A stretch of DNA of 64,000 nt from an uncultured Bacteroidales bacterium (GCA_900316675.1 ONDR01000004.1:30240-94239); one strand, 5' to 3'. Positions 41,820-51,292 are shown, counted from the first letter of the stretch. The notes: generated by a model from the letters alone, not told the origin. Translations and numbers: made by a program.

Positions 41820-41833
41820 GATGCAGTATCTGA

Positions 41834-42454
41834 TTACAGGTCAAGGAATTCGAAGTAAGGGTTGGTGGACACATCCGAGTCAGTAGGAATCATCGGATTG
41901 TGTTGGAAGAAGGAGCGCTTGTAGGCTTCCAATGCCAACTGGGAGTATCCTGAATGATGAATGGCCTCAAAGAAGCCAGGGCAAGGACGGTGGAAGAAAC
42001 CGGCCTCGATAAGCATCGGGATGACGCAGTTCATGGCATTTGGCAGGCTTCGGTTGGAGCCATACTTCTCTGACAGCTTGGATGCCAGCAGGGCCGTTGT
42101 AACCTGCGTCTGGACGTGGAGATATTTGCCCAGGATGGCGGTAAGGTCGTAACCAAAGGAGTAGGCCGAGTTGATGACCGCAGCCAGGATAATAGGACGA
42201 TCCGTCTTACTTCGAAGAGCTGATATAACGGAATCCTTGTTCTCTTGCAGGAATGGCATCAAAGGATTGCGGTTGGTAAGACGGCCCATCACGTAGGTGG
42301 ACTTGCGGATTCGGTTCTCTCCCTGGTATTCGGTCGAGGCCAGTTCCGCAAAGTATTCGGGTGTACCCTGCCCTTCAAGCGTTGCCAGAAGGGCCATTTC
42401 CAACAGTGAGATGGGAATGCGTTGATTGATGCCTATTTCTATCTTGTTTGCCAT
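41834..42454 (-). CDS. BrxA-like small protein
   Basis: A 206-residue helical protein with no clear motif. The pattern of an N-terminal leucine-rich helix (LLEMALLATLEG) and a late segment SLPNAMNCVIPMLIEAGFF resembles the two-winged-helix BrxA (DUF1819) fold of BREX systems, and its place directly after pglZ is that of brxA in type 3 BREX. Its start codon overlaps the pglZ stop by one base (TAATG), implying translational coupling. The assignment is positional and weak at sequence level. Confidence 0.45.
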   Translation of the reverse strand: MANKIEIGINQRIPISLLEMALLATLEGQGTPEYFAELASTEYQGENRIRKSTYVMGRLTNRNPLMPFLQENKDSVISALRSKTDRPIILAAVINSAYSFGYDLTAILGKYLHVQTQVTTALLASKLSEKYGSNRSLPNAMNCVIPMLIEAGFFHRPCPGFFEAIHHSGYSQLALEAYKRSFFQHNPMIPTDSDVSTNPYFEFLDL

Positions 42455-43911
42455 TATATCGTAATGAAAGGTATGGCCACTTCCAGCAAGTGGGAGCCGC
42501 CGTGGGTAATTTGCCGTTTACCGGCTTTGTTGAAGGCCTGCTCATCCCGGTAAGCGAGCCAGTTGTCGTGGACCAGGAAGGATGATTCTTCGTGTGAAGA
42601 AAGGAATTCCCGCATTGGAGCAAGGTCTTCATAGATGAGATGCCGAGCACCGCGAGAACCGTCTGCGAACAGATGCGTCTTCTCCGCAGAAGAAAGTGTA
42701 CCAGCCCCCGTAGAAAGGACGTTGCCGTGGTCGGTGGTGATGTAGATGGCGAATCCCTGACTCTTAAGGGCAATGATGGTCCGGGCAAAACGACGTGCCC
42801 AGGCTTCCGTGCAGGCCAGCAGCAGGTCCGGAGCATCGGAGATGTGCATCACCTCATCCAGCGTGATGGAAACCAGTGCCAGGCGACGTGTTGTTGACCA
42901 GATTTCCGGTTCGCTATCTCCATAGATGTACTGGATGTCTGAGGAAGGGATGCCCTGCTCTGTCCACCAGGCAGACCAGAGTTTTTCTTCGGATGCAGGA
43001 CTCTGCTTGTAGTCCAGCACTGGGTCGTCTCCCCGGAAGATGGCTTGCCGGGAAAGCATGGTGATGGTGGGCATCCAGGCATAGATGGTGGAGTCGGATG
43101 TATGGATTTTCTCTGCAGCAAGTTGCTCTCGCAGGACCAGATACTGCCACCAAGCCATACCGTCGACCACCAGCAGAGCCACCCGTCCATGCCCCTTGTG
43201 ATTGAAGGTAAGGAAAGGAAGAATCTTGTTGACACTTCTTGGAGCGAGTATGTGGCTTGCGTGCAGCGTTGCAAAGTATGCCAGGTCCAGATACTCCTGA
43301 AACCGGCCATTCAAGCGGGCCAGCTCCGGACGGATGAGGTCATACTTATCTTGCCTGATGGCATCGAGTACCGCTTTAGAGACAGCCTCCACCGTTGGCG
43401 TCAGGCTACTCCATTTAGGGTCAATTGCAGCCAAATCTGCCACGGGGTCAGAGACCGGCGCAGCCGCAGAACGGGAGGCAAACTCTATCTCCAGCAGATG
43501 CCGGGAAAGGTCGGTGGCCGTCACAAATCCCGGGATGTTCTTGGCATAGAGGGATTCCAGCACATCCGCCTTCTGGGCCATGAGCGTCTTGCGGTCCTGG
43601 ATGTTCGGGAACAGATCCGTGACTGCAAAGGAGCAGACAAAGGCTTCAGAGAGAATATCTGGCAGCAGCAACTCCGGCCGCTCACAAATGTAGCAGAAGC
43701 GAGTGTCCGGCGCTGCCTTGTACTGGAGTTCAAAATGGAGCCTCAGCGCCAAAGGAGAGCCAGCGACGAAGAGAATACCGGTCTGGGTCGTGAGCGCTCG
43801 TTGGACAGCGGAATCCGAAAGGAATCCGTCCAGGTTCCGAACGATAGACAGTCGCTTGTATGGCACCGTAATCTTACTGGCTATGTCCTGATAGAATGCG
43901 CTCATTTCCAT
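42454..43911 (-). CDS. pglZ: PglZ-domain alkaline-phosphatase-like protein
   Basis: A 485-residue protein. The PglZ domain occupies about 240-485: LLVVDGMAWW (Asp250), YITTDHGNV (Asp394-His395) and THGGSHLLEVAIPF (469-482) supply the metal-site residues. PglZ is a core BREX/Pgl component whose exact activity in defence is unsettled. It is shorter than the roughly 650-900 residues of canonical BREX PglZ, mainly at the N-terminus. It lies 5 bp after the methyltransferase gene. Confidence 0.85.
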   Translation of the reverse strand: MEMSAFYQDIASKITVPYKRLSIVRNLDGFLSDSAVQRALTTQTGILFVAGSPLALRLHFELQYKAAPDTRFCYICERPELLLPDILSEAFVCSFAVTDLFPNIQDRKTLMAQKADVLESLYAKNIPGFVTATDLSRHLLEIEFASRSAAAPVSDPVADLAAIDPKWSSLTPTVEAVSKAVLDAIRQDKYDLIRPELARLNGRFQEYLDLAYFATLHASHILAPRSVNKILPFLTFNHKGHGRVALLVVDGMAWWQYLVLREQLAAEKIHTSDSTIYAWMPTITMLSRQAIFRGDDPVLDYKQSPASEEKLWSAWWTEQGIPSSDIQYIYGDSEPEIWSTTRRLALVSITLDEVMHISDAPDLLLACTEAWARRFARTIIALKSQGFAIYITTDHGNVLSTGAGTLSSAEKTHLFADGSRGARHLIYEDLAPMREFLSSHEESSFLVHDNWLAYRDEQAFNKAGKRQITHGGSHLLEVAIPFITI

Positions 43912-43916
43912 TCACT

Positions 43917-46568
43917 TTATACGCGTGTACGTGCGATGTCGTAGAACTGGAGCAGAATGTCGTCTTCTGTCAGCAGGTTCTGTGGAATCTTCTCTCCCAC
44001 CATGACGATGGTAGCAAAGTCCTTATCCATGTAGCACTTCTTGAAACCACAGCGAATTGCTTCCACGCGAACCTCTTTGATGCGAGCATGAGGTTTGGAG
44101 GCTGCGTCAACATAAACGGCGAACTCCTTCAACAATGTCTTCTCTCGTAACTTATCCTTATCTACATCATCCTGTATGTTAGGCAAACGCCATTTACCGT
44201 CTGACTCTTGTATGAAGTTCTCATCAAGTATTTCCATTAGTTCTGGAAGCACATCACCTTTTCTAATGCCATTAATTGCCTGAAGCCAGTCCGGTTGAAG
44301 ATCCTGGTATGTTTTAGGATTATCTCTCAGTTGATTCCTCAACCATTCAATACCATCTGCTTCATTTCCGACAATAAGGCCCATAGGAACAAACTCGGGA
44401 GCAAGTTTTTTCTTCTCTACATACTCATTCAACTGAGCAGGAGTAAAGAACATGCCGTCACTTTCTTCGAAGCGTTCACGTAAACCAGTCTGGAAATCAG
44501 TCGCATCGATAGGAACCGGTAATCCTTTTTGGACATAGAACGAAATTAACCTATCATATAAAATCTTTGGACTTCTCTCTATAACTGTAGTCGTTGAACT
44601 ACCACGCTCCAAGTGAACAGGTAAATGACGTAAATACTCTTCGATAAAGTCCCACGCACTCTCAGGTGCGGCATAATTGTTCTCAAAACGAAGACTGAAC
44701 TCTTCTGATGGTTTAAAGCAAGTTATAACCAAATCCTGCTTGACTGCAGTAGTTGTCGTAACGGCTTTAAAAGAGCCTTGTTTTTTATCAAGAGCAGCCA
44801 CATTCGCAACGACAAATCCAACACCCTGCAGAGCATTTTGGATTGAATTCCATACAGAAGCGGAGGTATTGCTAAACTCCATAGTCAACCACTTCCCGGG
44901 TTTCAGAATCCTGTAGAACTCCTTCAAGGAAAGGTTCATAAGTTGCTGATACTCAAACAACCCCTTGTTCTGAGTGTTATTCACGATAGCCTCATCCCTA
45001 CTCTCCGTGTAAACCTTTAGCCAATCCTCCCAAATGAAATTCAACTCTGAATACATAAGGTTCGCTCCAAAGGGAGGGTCTATGAACATATAATCTACTG
45101 AGTTATCAGGTATGGAATCCAGTTTAGTCGCAGACATCGTAGACACTACAGAATTACCACGTCCCTTGTAATCCGCAGAAATAAATGCATTGAGCTTCCT
45201 TTTCAACGTATTATATGGCGTAAACTCCCAGTTAATTGAGGGGATATACAAAGTGCCTGAATTAATTCCTGTACCAGAGAAACGGAACTTATTCATTACA
45301 GATGTGCTCAATAGAGTCGATGTAAACCATGCGACTAAATGAGGATCTCCTTTGCATAATTCGTAAACACGCGCAAGATAAATAACAGAACGTAAAGTAT
45401 AGAAATGATGAACGTGAGTACGACCATCCCTATCATTCCTTCGTGCTTCGTCTCCTTCCGGCATTCTGCTATGAGGGAGGCATTCTTTATTAATTTGTTC
45501 CAATGCGGTAGGTATATCATCGCGCATTTTACAGTCGTAGGAAGACCCCCTCTTCCCTGACCCCTCGATAACATAATCAAAACGAACCGGTACCTTAACA
45601 CATTGAGAAATAGGCTCATTTAATACGTGATCCAAGAAAGAACGCCGAACACTCTCTGCTTTTCTTTTGGAGAAATCACTGCCACAGTGAGGGCAGGCAA
45701 ATGAAGACTTTATCTCTGATTTATCCTCATCTACCGTCAACTCCCATAATGATGATTCGTGACCACACGAAGGGCACATTACGAGGTCGCTCCAAATAGT
45801 AGAGGATACTTTTGCCTTTTTACCCTTGATGTCAATCTCATACATCCAACCAAGTTCATCCTCGACCTGCTTTAATATCTCAAGTCCCCTCTGATTAAAC
45901 TCATGTGTATAAAGCGGCAGGTTATAACTCGCGGCAATTAGAGAGGCCATTGGAGACAAATCAGAACAGAGGCTGTGTCTTGCACCTACTTTAACTCCGC
46001 GCTCATTTAATCTGGCCACCTCAACCGCGTCGGCACAAAGATTGGCTGCGACACCCGTCATGCCAGTACCACAAAAGCCATCAAAAACAATATCACCAGG
46101 CTCTGTATAATGGAGAATATATCTCATTATAGCGGGATGAGGACATTTAGTATGGTATGCATGTGCCATATAAATGGCATTATTCTTTCCCTCGCTAACA
46201 TCACTTGCATAGGGCTCAGTAACGACCTTACTTGCAGCTCTTTTTCCAGCCTTAATTAGATTTTGTTTCTCTTCTTCCCACTCTGCAATAAAGTCATTTA
46301 ACCAAGGATTAGGGCAAGCCGTATAGAAAGGCGGGTCAGACAATGCGATGATATTATCATCACTACCAACGGGATAACCTTCAATCTTCTTTAGTTCTGG
46401 AAGTTTTTTGCGCAGTTCTTCTCTAAAAAAGGCCCTTCGTTCTTCATCATTATTAAAAGTTCTCCCAAGCACAGTAACAGGCCCTTTGGGACGGCGACTG
46501 TACCCTGCACTCTGAATTGAGTCCAGTTCATCCTGCGAAAACAAGCTGTTATTTATGTCTTCTGCCAT
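43917..46568 (-). CDS. DNA methyltransferase (N6-adenine or N4-cytosine, PglX-like role)
   Basis: An 883-residue amino-methyltransferase. Motif I is FDGFCGTGMTG (162-172) and motif IV is FIDPPF (495-500); an earlier SDPPF at 77-81 also looks like a motif IV copy. Two CxxC pairs (CPSCGH 265-270, CPHCGS 292-297) form a zinc finger. The C-terminal third (about 640-880) has no motif I recognise. It would mark host DNA as self. Large parts are richer in A+T than the flanking pglZ and ATPase genes, suggesting exchange of a specificity module. Confidence 0.87.
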   Translation of the reverse strand: MAEDINNSLFSQDELDSIQSAGYSRRPKGPVTVLGRTFNNDEERRAFFREELRKKLPELKKIEGYPVGSDDNIIALSDPPFYTACPNPWLNDFIAEWEEEKQNLIKAGKRAASKVVTEPYASDVSEGKNNAIYMAHAYHTKCPHPAIMRYILHYTEPGDIVFDGFCGTGMTGVAANLCADAVEVARLNERGVKVGARHSLCSDLSPMASLIAASYNLPLYTHEFNQRGLEILKQVEDELGWMYEIDIKGKKAKVSSTIWSDLVMCPSCGHESSLWELTVDEDKSEIKSSFACPHCGSDFSKRKAESVRRSFLDHVLNEPISQCVKVPVRFDYVIEGSGKRGSSYDCKMRDDIPTALEQINKECLPHSRMPEGDEARRNDRDGRTHVHHFYTLRSVIYLARVYELCKGDPHLVAWFTSTLLSTSVMNKFRFSGTGINSGTLYIPSINWEFTPYNTLKRKLNAFISADYKGRGNSVVSTMSATKLDSIPDNSVDYMFIDPPFGANLMYSELNFIWEDWLKVYTESRDEAIVNNTQNKGLFEYQQLMNLSLKEFYRILKPGKWLTMEFSNTSASVWNSIQNALQGVGFVVANVAALDKKQGSFKAVTTTTAVKQDLVITCFKPSEEFSLRFENNYAAPESAWDFIEEYLRHLPVHLERGSSTTTVIERSPKILYDRLISFYVQKGLPVPIDATDFQTGLRERFEESDGMFFTPAQLNEYVEKKKLAPEFVPMGLIVGNEADGIEWLRNQLRDNPKTYQDLQPDWLQAINGIRKGDVLPELMEILDENFIQESDGKWRLPNIQDDVDKDKLREKTLLKEFAVYVDAASKPHARIKEVRVEAIRCGFKKCYMDKDFATIVMVGEKIPQNLLTEDDILLQFYDIARTRV

Positions 46569-46576
46569 AGTATTAT

Positions 46577-49500
46577 CTATTTGATGAGGATTCGAATGTT
46601 GTCACCTTCGGCACCGGCGGTGCGGTTCTCAATGAGTTCCTTGAACGCCTTAATCACGTCCTTCGGCGTCATCAGACCGTCAATCACGGCCAGGATGTCC
46701 TCGTGGGTGATGGTTATCTTACGGATGCCGGCGTGCAGTTTATGGATAATCTCGATAATCTGCTTCACGTTGTCCGGGTCAGTTACTACGTTATGGAACT
46801 TGTCTACCAATTTCTGCTCATAGTCCGAGAGCGCATCCTTGGCGTTCTGCAGCAGGTTCTGGTCCTGGAGTGTGACGTGGAGGGTGTGGTCGATGGCCGT
46901 GTAGATGCCTTCCAGTTCCTCCTTCAGTTTGTTGATGTCGGGCAGGATGAAGTCCTTGTAGTCACGCGGGTTGAAGCCCTGATAAGGCTGGTTTTTGAGC
47001 GAAGCCTTGGTGACCATCGAACTCTTGAGCGTGAGTTGGGACATCTTCTTCTCCCAGGCAATAAACTGCGAGGATACCGGGATGAAGTCCTCACCGCAGG
47101 CTGCGTCGCAGACCTTCTTTGCGTCGGAGGAGAGAATCATCCGCTTGGTGTTGTTCTGGAACTCGTTGATGGTTACGCGCTCATACTCTTTGAGATACCA
47201 GTCGATGTATTTGTCAATGAGTTTATCCAGCTCTGCCTCGTAGGCCTTGAGTGCAGCATCGGTGCCCTTCTCCACTACGGAGTCAATCTTGGCAATGGCG
47301 TCGTTGATTTCCTTCTCGAATTCCTTGACATAGACGTACTGGAGTGCCTGCTTGAGGTAGTCGATGCGGTGCTTGAGTTCATCACGGATTTCGAGAGCAC
47401 GCCGGATCTTGTCAATGTTGGGCTTGGACTCAAAGAACTTTTTGAGGTCGACCGCAGACCAGCGGAGGTTCCGCATCTTGGCTTTGGTGTTGTAGGCCGG
47501 AACCTGGTCGCAGACTCCCTTCATCGCATCCAGGCTATTTGCAAGTCCAGTGGCGGTGAATGGATCAATGATGTCCACATCGCCGATGCTCACACCACCC
47601 TTAATCTTGTACTGGAGGGAGACAATCTCGCTGGCCATTGCTGAAGCGGCCGTGAGCAGCTTGGAATAGACCTCCGGGTCGTCCAGATTGTTGGAATAGT
47701 CGTGACCGGTGATGCCCAGGAAGAGTTCCTTCACGGCAGGCATGTTGAGGCCACGGGGACGGCGGACATGGGAGAAGGTATAGGTGAAGTCCTTCGTGAT
47801 GTCCACGGTGTCCTTGATGGATGTGGCGTTGATGTTCTTACCGCCCGGGTATTCAATCTCAATCTCGCCGAGGACCACCATCGCGCAAAGGACGATGTAC
47901 TCGAAGGATGAATCAATGTGGAAGTCCTTGCTTCGGTAGATGTCTTCCCAGAAGCGCTCCAGAATCTCATCGCGGTTGAGGACCTTGTCTTCTCCCTTAT
48001 CCTTCATCATCTGGAGGATGCTGCGGGCGTAGATGGAGTTCTGGAGTGAGAGGGTGTTCTCGTCCAGGAGACCGAGACCGGCAAGGATAGCCTCACCATT
48101 ACGGTTGGACATATTGGGATTGGCAATCTTTTGGCGTGCAGCCTTAAGGATTGCGTCTTGGTTTGACGTGGAGAGCGGCTGGAGCAACAGCGAGAACTTG
48201 GGATAGTCCTTGAGGGTGTTGCAGAAATGGTCTTCCAGAATCATCGAGGCGATGTTGGAAATGATGCTTTCCTTGGAGGGACCGGATAGCTGTGCGGGCG
48301 TGAGGGTCTGCTGCTTGCCCTGGTAGAAGACACGGAGGGCCTGCGGGAATTCCTTGTCGAACATACCACGGAGACGGTCGAGCCAGGTCTTGCGGAACTG
48401 GTCGTAGTAGGGCTTCTCGGAGGAAGGTGCGCTGGCTTTGAGGGCCTCGGAGGCTGCGTACAGGGAGATGACATCCTTCATCTGGTCGGAGATGGTCTCC
48501 AGACGGATGTAGATGCTGTCGGCTTCGTCTTTCTGAACGATGTTCTTCTTGTTGAAGACCGGCATGAAGTAGATGTAGAAGTTCTGCTCGGGATGGGTGG
48601 TGCTACGCTGGTCGGGATTGCCGAAGAAGAGGTAGCCGTCCAGCATCATCTTATGGGAGCGCCACTCAATCTTGTGGGTGAAAATCTTGAATTCCTTGCG
48701 GTACTGCTCAACCTCAACGGGCAGGAACTCCACGAGGAAGGAATACCAGTAGGAATCCTTGACATCGTCGGTCATCTGGGCCGCATAGTCCTTGATTTTC
48801 TGCTCGTAATTGACGCCGCCCTGGACACGCAGGTGGAATTCCTGATTCTGGTCGTTCTTCTCGAAGTACTGGCCAACAGTGGCGGTGACAATCTGGGAGG
48901 CCGTGGTGGAGATGACATCCTGAAGCATATCTCGGTCGAAGCAGGTGGCGTCGAGGTAGCAGAGGTCGTCCACTAGGGATTCAGCGGTGATACCGTTCTG
49001 GCGCGTGAGATCGTCCTGGAGAATCTTGATGGCGCAGGCACCGGCGATACGGCGTGCCAGCGGGGCTTTCTTTGCACGGGCGTCACGGAAGTTGTCGTCT
49101 ATCTTCTGGTAGATGATTTCCATAATCTCGGAGACACGGCGGACATCCGGGTCGGTCTTCATATCGGAGGATGCATCCATGTCGTCCCAGTAGGAGTCGT
49201 AACTGATGAGGCCGGGTTCCGCGGTGGGAACATCCTGGCTCATGATGGCAGCGAACTTGGCGGAGAGGGTCTTGAGAACCTCACGCTGGGACTTGGCTAC
49301 GCGGATGCGGGAGAAATTGTCGAAGTAGGAAGGGTTGACCGGGAACAGTTCCACATACTTGTCCAGATCCTTAGAAATCTCCGTGAAATACGCAGTGAAC
49401 TTGGAGAGATGCTCACGAATCTTGGCTTTCTGGTTTTCGTCTTTTTTGAGGAGTCGGCGGCTGGTAACGAATTCTACGTCCTGCTTGGTGATGGTGAGGT

Positions 49501-50227
49501 CTTTGAAACGGTCGTTGACCTTCTGCAGCATCTGGGCTGCGAACTGGAATTCGGGAGCGTTGTAGATGAGTTCCTGAACGCCGAAGACCATACGGAACTT
49601 GGATTTGTCGGATGCCTGGCCCAGGCCCTGCAGCACGGCAAGGTCTCGGTTGAGGGCATCGGAGCCGGAACGGCCCTTGAGGTAGGACAGCATTTCGTCG
49701 ATGATAATCATCAGGCCCTGGTCCGGGTATTTCTGCTCGAAGAAGGCCATCATGACGTTTATCTTCTCTGCGTAGGAGCGCAGGGATGTATCGGCGGCAA
49801 TGGAATAGTCGATACCGAGGGCTTTGAGGCCTTCATCGATTCGGTAGCAGACGATGTCCCAAAGTTCCTGGTCGTTGCCCAGCTCGAAGCGGATGGTCTT
49901 ATACTTGCCGGCAATCTTGCTGAGGTCTTTCTTGGCGGAGTCGCTGCCAACGAGGTCCAGGTAGGATTTGTCTTCGGCCACCAGCGAGAAAAGGGACATC
50001 AAGTGGGATTTACCGGTACCGTAGGAACCGACAATCTGGATGCCGAAGGTCTCGGCGGACGTGGTGTAGTCCAGGTTGCGGCAGATAGCCGGGATGATGC
50101 TCTTTTCGTAGGCATCGGAAAAGACGAAATTACGAACCAAGGATTTCCGGTATTCGGTGTCGGAGAGCCGGTCGAATTTGACGACTTCGTTGATTGGTTC
50201 GAATTGGATAAGGTCTGCGTATTTCAT
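46577..50227 (-). CDS. DUF6079-family P-loop ATPase (BrxC-like)
   Basis: A 1216-residue ATPase that opens MKYADLIQFEPINEVVKF. Walker A is GSYGTGKS (67-74) and Walker B is MIIIDE (173-178). LVFGVQELIYNAP-like sequence near 220 may carry sensor residues. The long C-terminal half includes helical coiled segments (about 980-1060). The size and place, between a BrxF-like stub and a methyltransferase, correspond to BrxC/PglY of BREX. It lies 13 bp after the first gene and 8 bp before the methyltransferase. Confidence 0.85.
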   Translation of the reverse strand: MKYADLIQFEPINEVVKFDRLSDTEYRKSLVRNFVFSDAYEKSIIPAICRNLDYTTSAETFGIQIVGSYGTGKSHLMSLFSLVAEDKSYLDLVGSDSAKKDLSKIAGKYKTIRFELGNDQELWDIVCYRIDEGLKALGIDYSIAADTSLRSYAEKINVMMAFFEQKYPDQGLMIIIDEMLSYLKGRSGSDALNRDLAVLQGLGQASDKSKFRMVFGVQELIYNAPEFQFAAQMLQKVNDRFKDLTITKQDVEFVTSRRLLKKDENQKAKIREHLSKFTAYFTEISKDLDKYVELFPVNPSYFDNFSRIRVAKSQREVLKTLSAKFAAIMSQDVPTAEPGLISYDSYWDDMDASSDMKTDPDVRRVSEIMEIIYQKIDDNFRDARAKKAPLARRIAGACAIKILQDDLTRQNGITAESLVDDLCYLDATCFDRDMLQDVISTTASQIVTATVGQYFEKNDQNQEFHLRVQGGVNYEQKIKDYAAQMTDDVKDSYWYSFLVEFLPVEVEQYRKEFKIFTHKIEWRSHKMMLDGYLFFGNPDQRSTTHPEQNFYIYFMPVFNKKNIVQKDEADSIYIRLETISDQMKDVISLYAASEALKASAPSSEKPYYDQFRKTWLDRLRGMFDKEFPQALRVFYQGKQQTLTPAQLSGPSKESIISNIASMILEDHFCNTLKDYPKFSLLLQPLSTSNQDAILKAARQKIANPNMSNRNGEAILAGLGLLDENTLSLQNSIYARSILQMMKDKGEDKVLNRDEILERFWEDIYRSKDFHIDSSFEYIVLCAMVVLGEIEIEYPGGKNINATSIKDTVDITKDFTYTFSHVRRPRGLNMPAVKELFLGITGHDYSNNLDDPEVYSKLLTAASAMASEIVSLQYKIKGGVSIGDVDIIDPFTATGLANSLDAMKGVCDQVPAYNTKAKMRNLRWSAVDLKKFFESKPNIDKIRRALEIRDELKHRIDYLKQALQYVYVKEFEKEINDAIAKIDSVVEKGTDAALKAYEAELDKLIDKYIDWYLKEYERVTINEFQNNTKRMILSSDAKKVCDAACGEDFIPVSSQFIAWEKKMSQLTLKSSMVTKASLKNQPYQGFNPRDYKDFILPDINKLKEELEGIYTAIDHTLHVTLQDQNLLQNAKDALSDYEQKLVDKFHNVVTDPDNVKQIIEIIHKLHAGIRKITITHEDILAVIDGLMTPKDVIKAFKELIENRTAGAEGDNIRILIK

Positions 50228-50240
50228 TGCTTTTCGTGTG

Positions 50241-50627
50241 TTAGCAAATTGTTGTGTTGATGCCGGTGAGGTCCAGATAGTATGCGTGGTCCTCGGGGAA
50301 CGGGTAGTAATGCCAGTCTCCGGCTACGGGATGTTCAAGTTTGAGGATAAGCTGCCTACCGGTCATGGCTTCTTTGAGGAAGGCGCTGAGGTTGATTTTG
50401 AGGGAAGGTTCAAAAAGAATGGCGAAGTTCTCGATGGCGAGGACTCCGTCATTGGTTCCGTCTTTCAGGATAGATTTGAGCACATCCCAGGCTTTCATGG
50501 GAAGGAATTTGCTGTTGAGGTCTTCGTCCTTGATTGCACCGGCAAGCGCTTCACCCAGATTTACATAGGTGAAGTCCGGGAGATATTTCTCGGAGAGGAT
50601 AAGACCTTGTGCCTTGTCAAATGTCAT
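50241..50627 (-). CDS. BrxF-like protein without P-loop
   Basis: A 128-residue protein starting MTFDKAQG at 50627. TYVNLGEALA near residue 20 and VLAIENFAILFEPSLKINL near 67-85, then YYPFPEDHAYY, follow the pattern of BrxF (BREX type 3), where these segments come after an N-terminal ATP-binding loop. Here the part with the P-loop is absent. It is the first gene of the operon, as brxF is in type 3. A longer reading to 50729 would cross the promoter and is rejected. Confidence 0.55.
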   Translation of the reverse strand: MTFDKAQGLILSEKYLPDFTYVNLGEALAGAIKDEDLNSKFLPMKAWDVLKSILKDGTNDGVLAIENFAILFEPSLKINLSAFLKEAMTGRQLILKLEHPVAGDWHYYPFPEDHAYYLDLTGINTTIC

Positions 50628-50664
50628 TAAAGATATGGGGTTGTGCTTTAATCGTGTAAATATA

Positions 50665-50691
50665 CAAAAATATGTTGACACTTTGTGACAA
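50665..50691 (-). promoter_or_regulatory. promoter and candidate operator of the BREX-like operon
   Basis: The minus strand has TATTTTTG (50672-50665) as -7 box. Directly upstream lies TTGACAC-TTT-GTGACAA (50675-50691 on plus), an inverted repeat with one mismatch placed where the -33 region would be, so a bound repressor would block polymerase. The half TTGTCACAA recurs at 32262-32270. Confidence 0.6.
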
Positions 50692-50718
50692 TGGGTATAG
50701 AAAAGTGTAACAAGGTGT

Positions 50719-50752
50719 AAAAAAAGCACCTCAATCGTTTGAATTGAGGTGC
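50719..50752 (-). terminator. terminator upstream of the BREX-like operon
   Basis: GCACCTCAAT and ATTGAGGTGC are a perfect 10-bp stem around CGTTTGA. On the minus strand it is followed by TTTTTTT, so it insulates the defence promoter from upstream transcription. On the plus strand the tail is only weakly T-rich. Confidence 0.75.
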
Positions 50753-50785
50753 AAAAGAGAGTACAACTTAACGCTTTAGTGCGCG

Positions 50786-50990
50786 TTAAGGTTTGGGTGG
50801 ATGGATGGCCACGATTTCGAGGTCCAGGTCTTCGATGAGGGCCGCAACTTCCGGCATCACTTCTGGCGAGAAGTATTTGGCAATCTCCTGCGCGACGGGG
50901 TTGTCATACCGCTGCAGTGGACGTTCCGTTCTATCCTCAGAAGGAACGGGTGGAACGTATGGAACGCCGGTGGTCCCTTTTTCAAGTAGA
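50786..50990 (-). pseudogene. open-frame remnant without start codon
   Basis: About 68 codons read openly to a stop at 50786-50788, ending EIAKYFSPEVMPEVAALIED, LDLEIVAIHPPKP. The sequence looks coding and the end resembles the tail of small XRE-type regulators, but no start is found before an in-frame stop upstream. An 8-bp hairpin (CTTAACGC/GCGTTAAG) overlaps its end. Confidence 0.35.
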
Positions 50991-51027
50991 ATGGTGGGGG
51001 AATTTTGCTTTATTATTTACATTCAAT

Positions 51028-51256
51028 TATTATTGAGTTTCAATAAATTATTGAATTGCTTGAATATCATGAAGCTCACTAACTTCAACAAATCATAACA
51101 TTTCAAACTATTATTGAGTTTCAATAAATTATTGAATTGCTTGAATTTCATGAAGCTCACTAACTTCAATAAATCATAACATTTCAAACAATTCATGAAA
51201 TTATTGAATTGCTCGATTTTTACGTATCTAACTAACTAACTTCAATAAATCATAAC
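51028..51256. repeat. 81-bp tandem direct repeats, 2.8 copies
   Basis: Units begin at 51028 (TATTATTGAGTTTC) and 51109 with only a few differences over 81 bp; a third shortened copy runs 51190-51256 and ends with the shared TTCAATAAATCATAAC. The units are very A+T-rich and contain short inverted words. They do not look like CRISPR. Iteron-like replication, partition or regulator-binding roles are possible. Confidence 0.75.
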
Positions 51257-51292
51257 TCGCCACAAATTTTGTAAAGAAAACAAACCGACAAA

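Noticed and set aside
46703..50260. Long plus-strand frames (313 and 283 codons) opposite the DUF6079 ATPase gene
   Set aside because: They are antisense shadows of a well-supported ATPase gene and show no family motif.
51028..51256. CRISPR array
   Set aside because: The repeat unit is 81 bp with no separate variable spacers, only 2.8 copies exist, and no cas gene is in the window.
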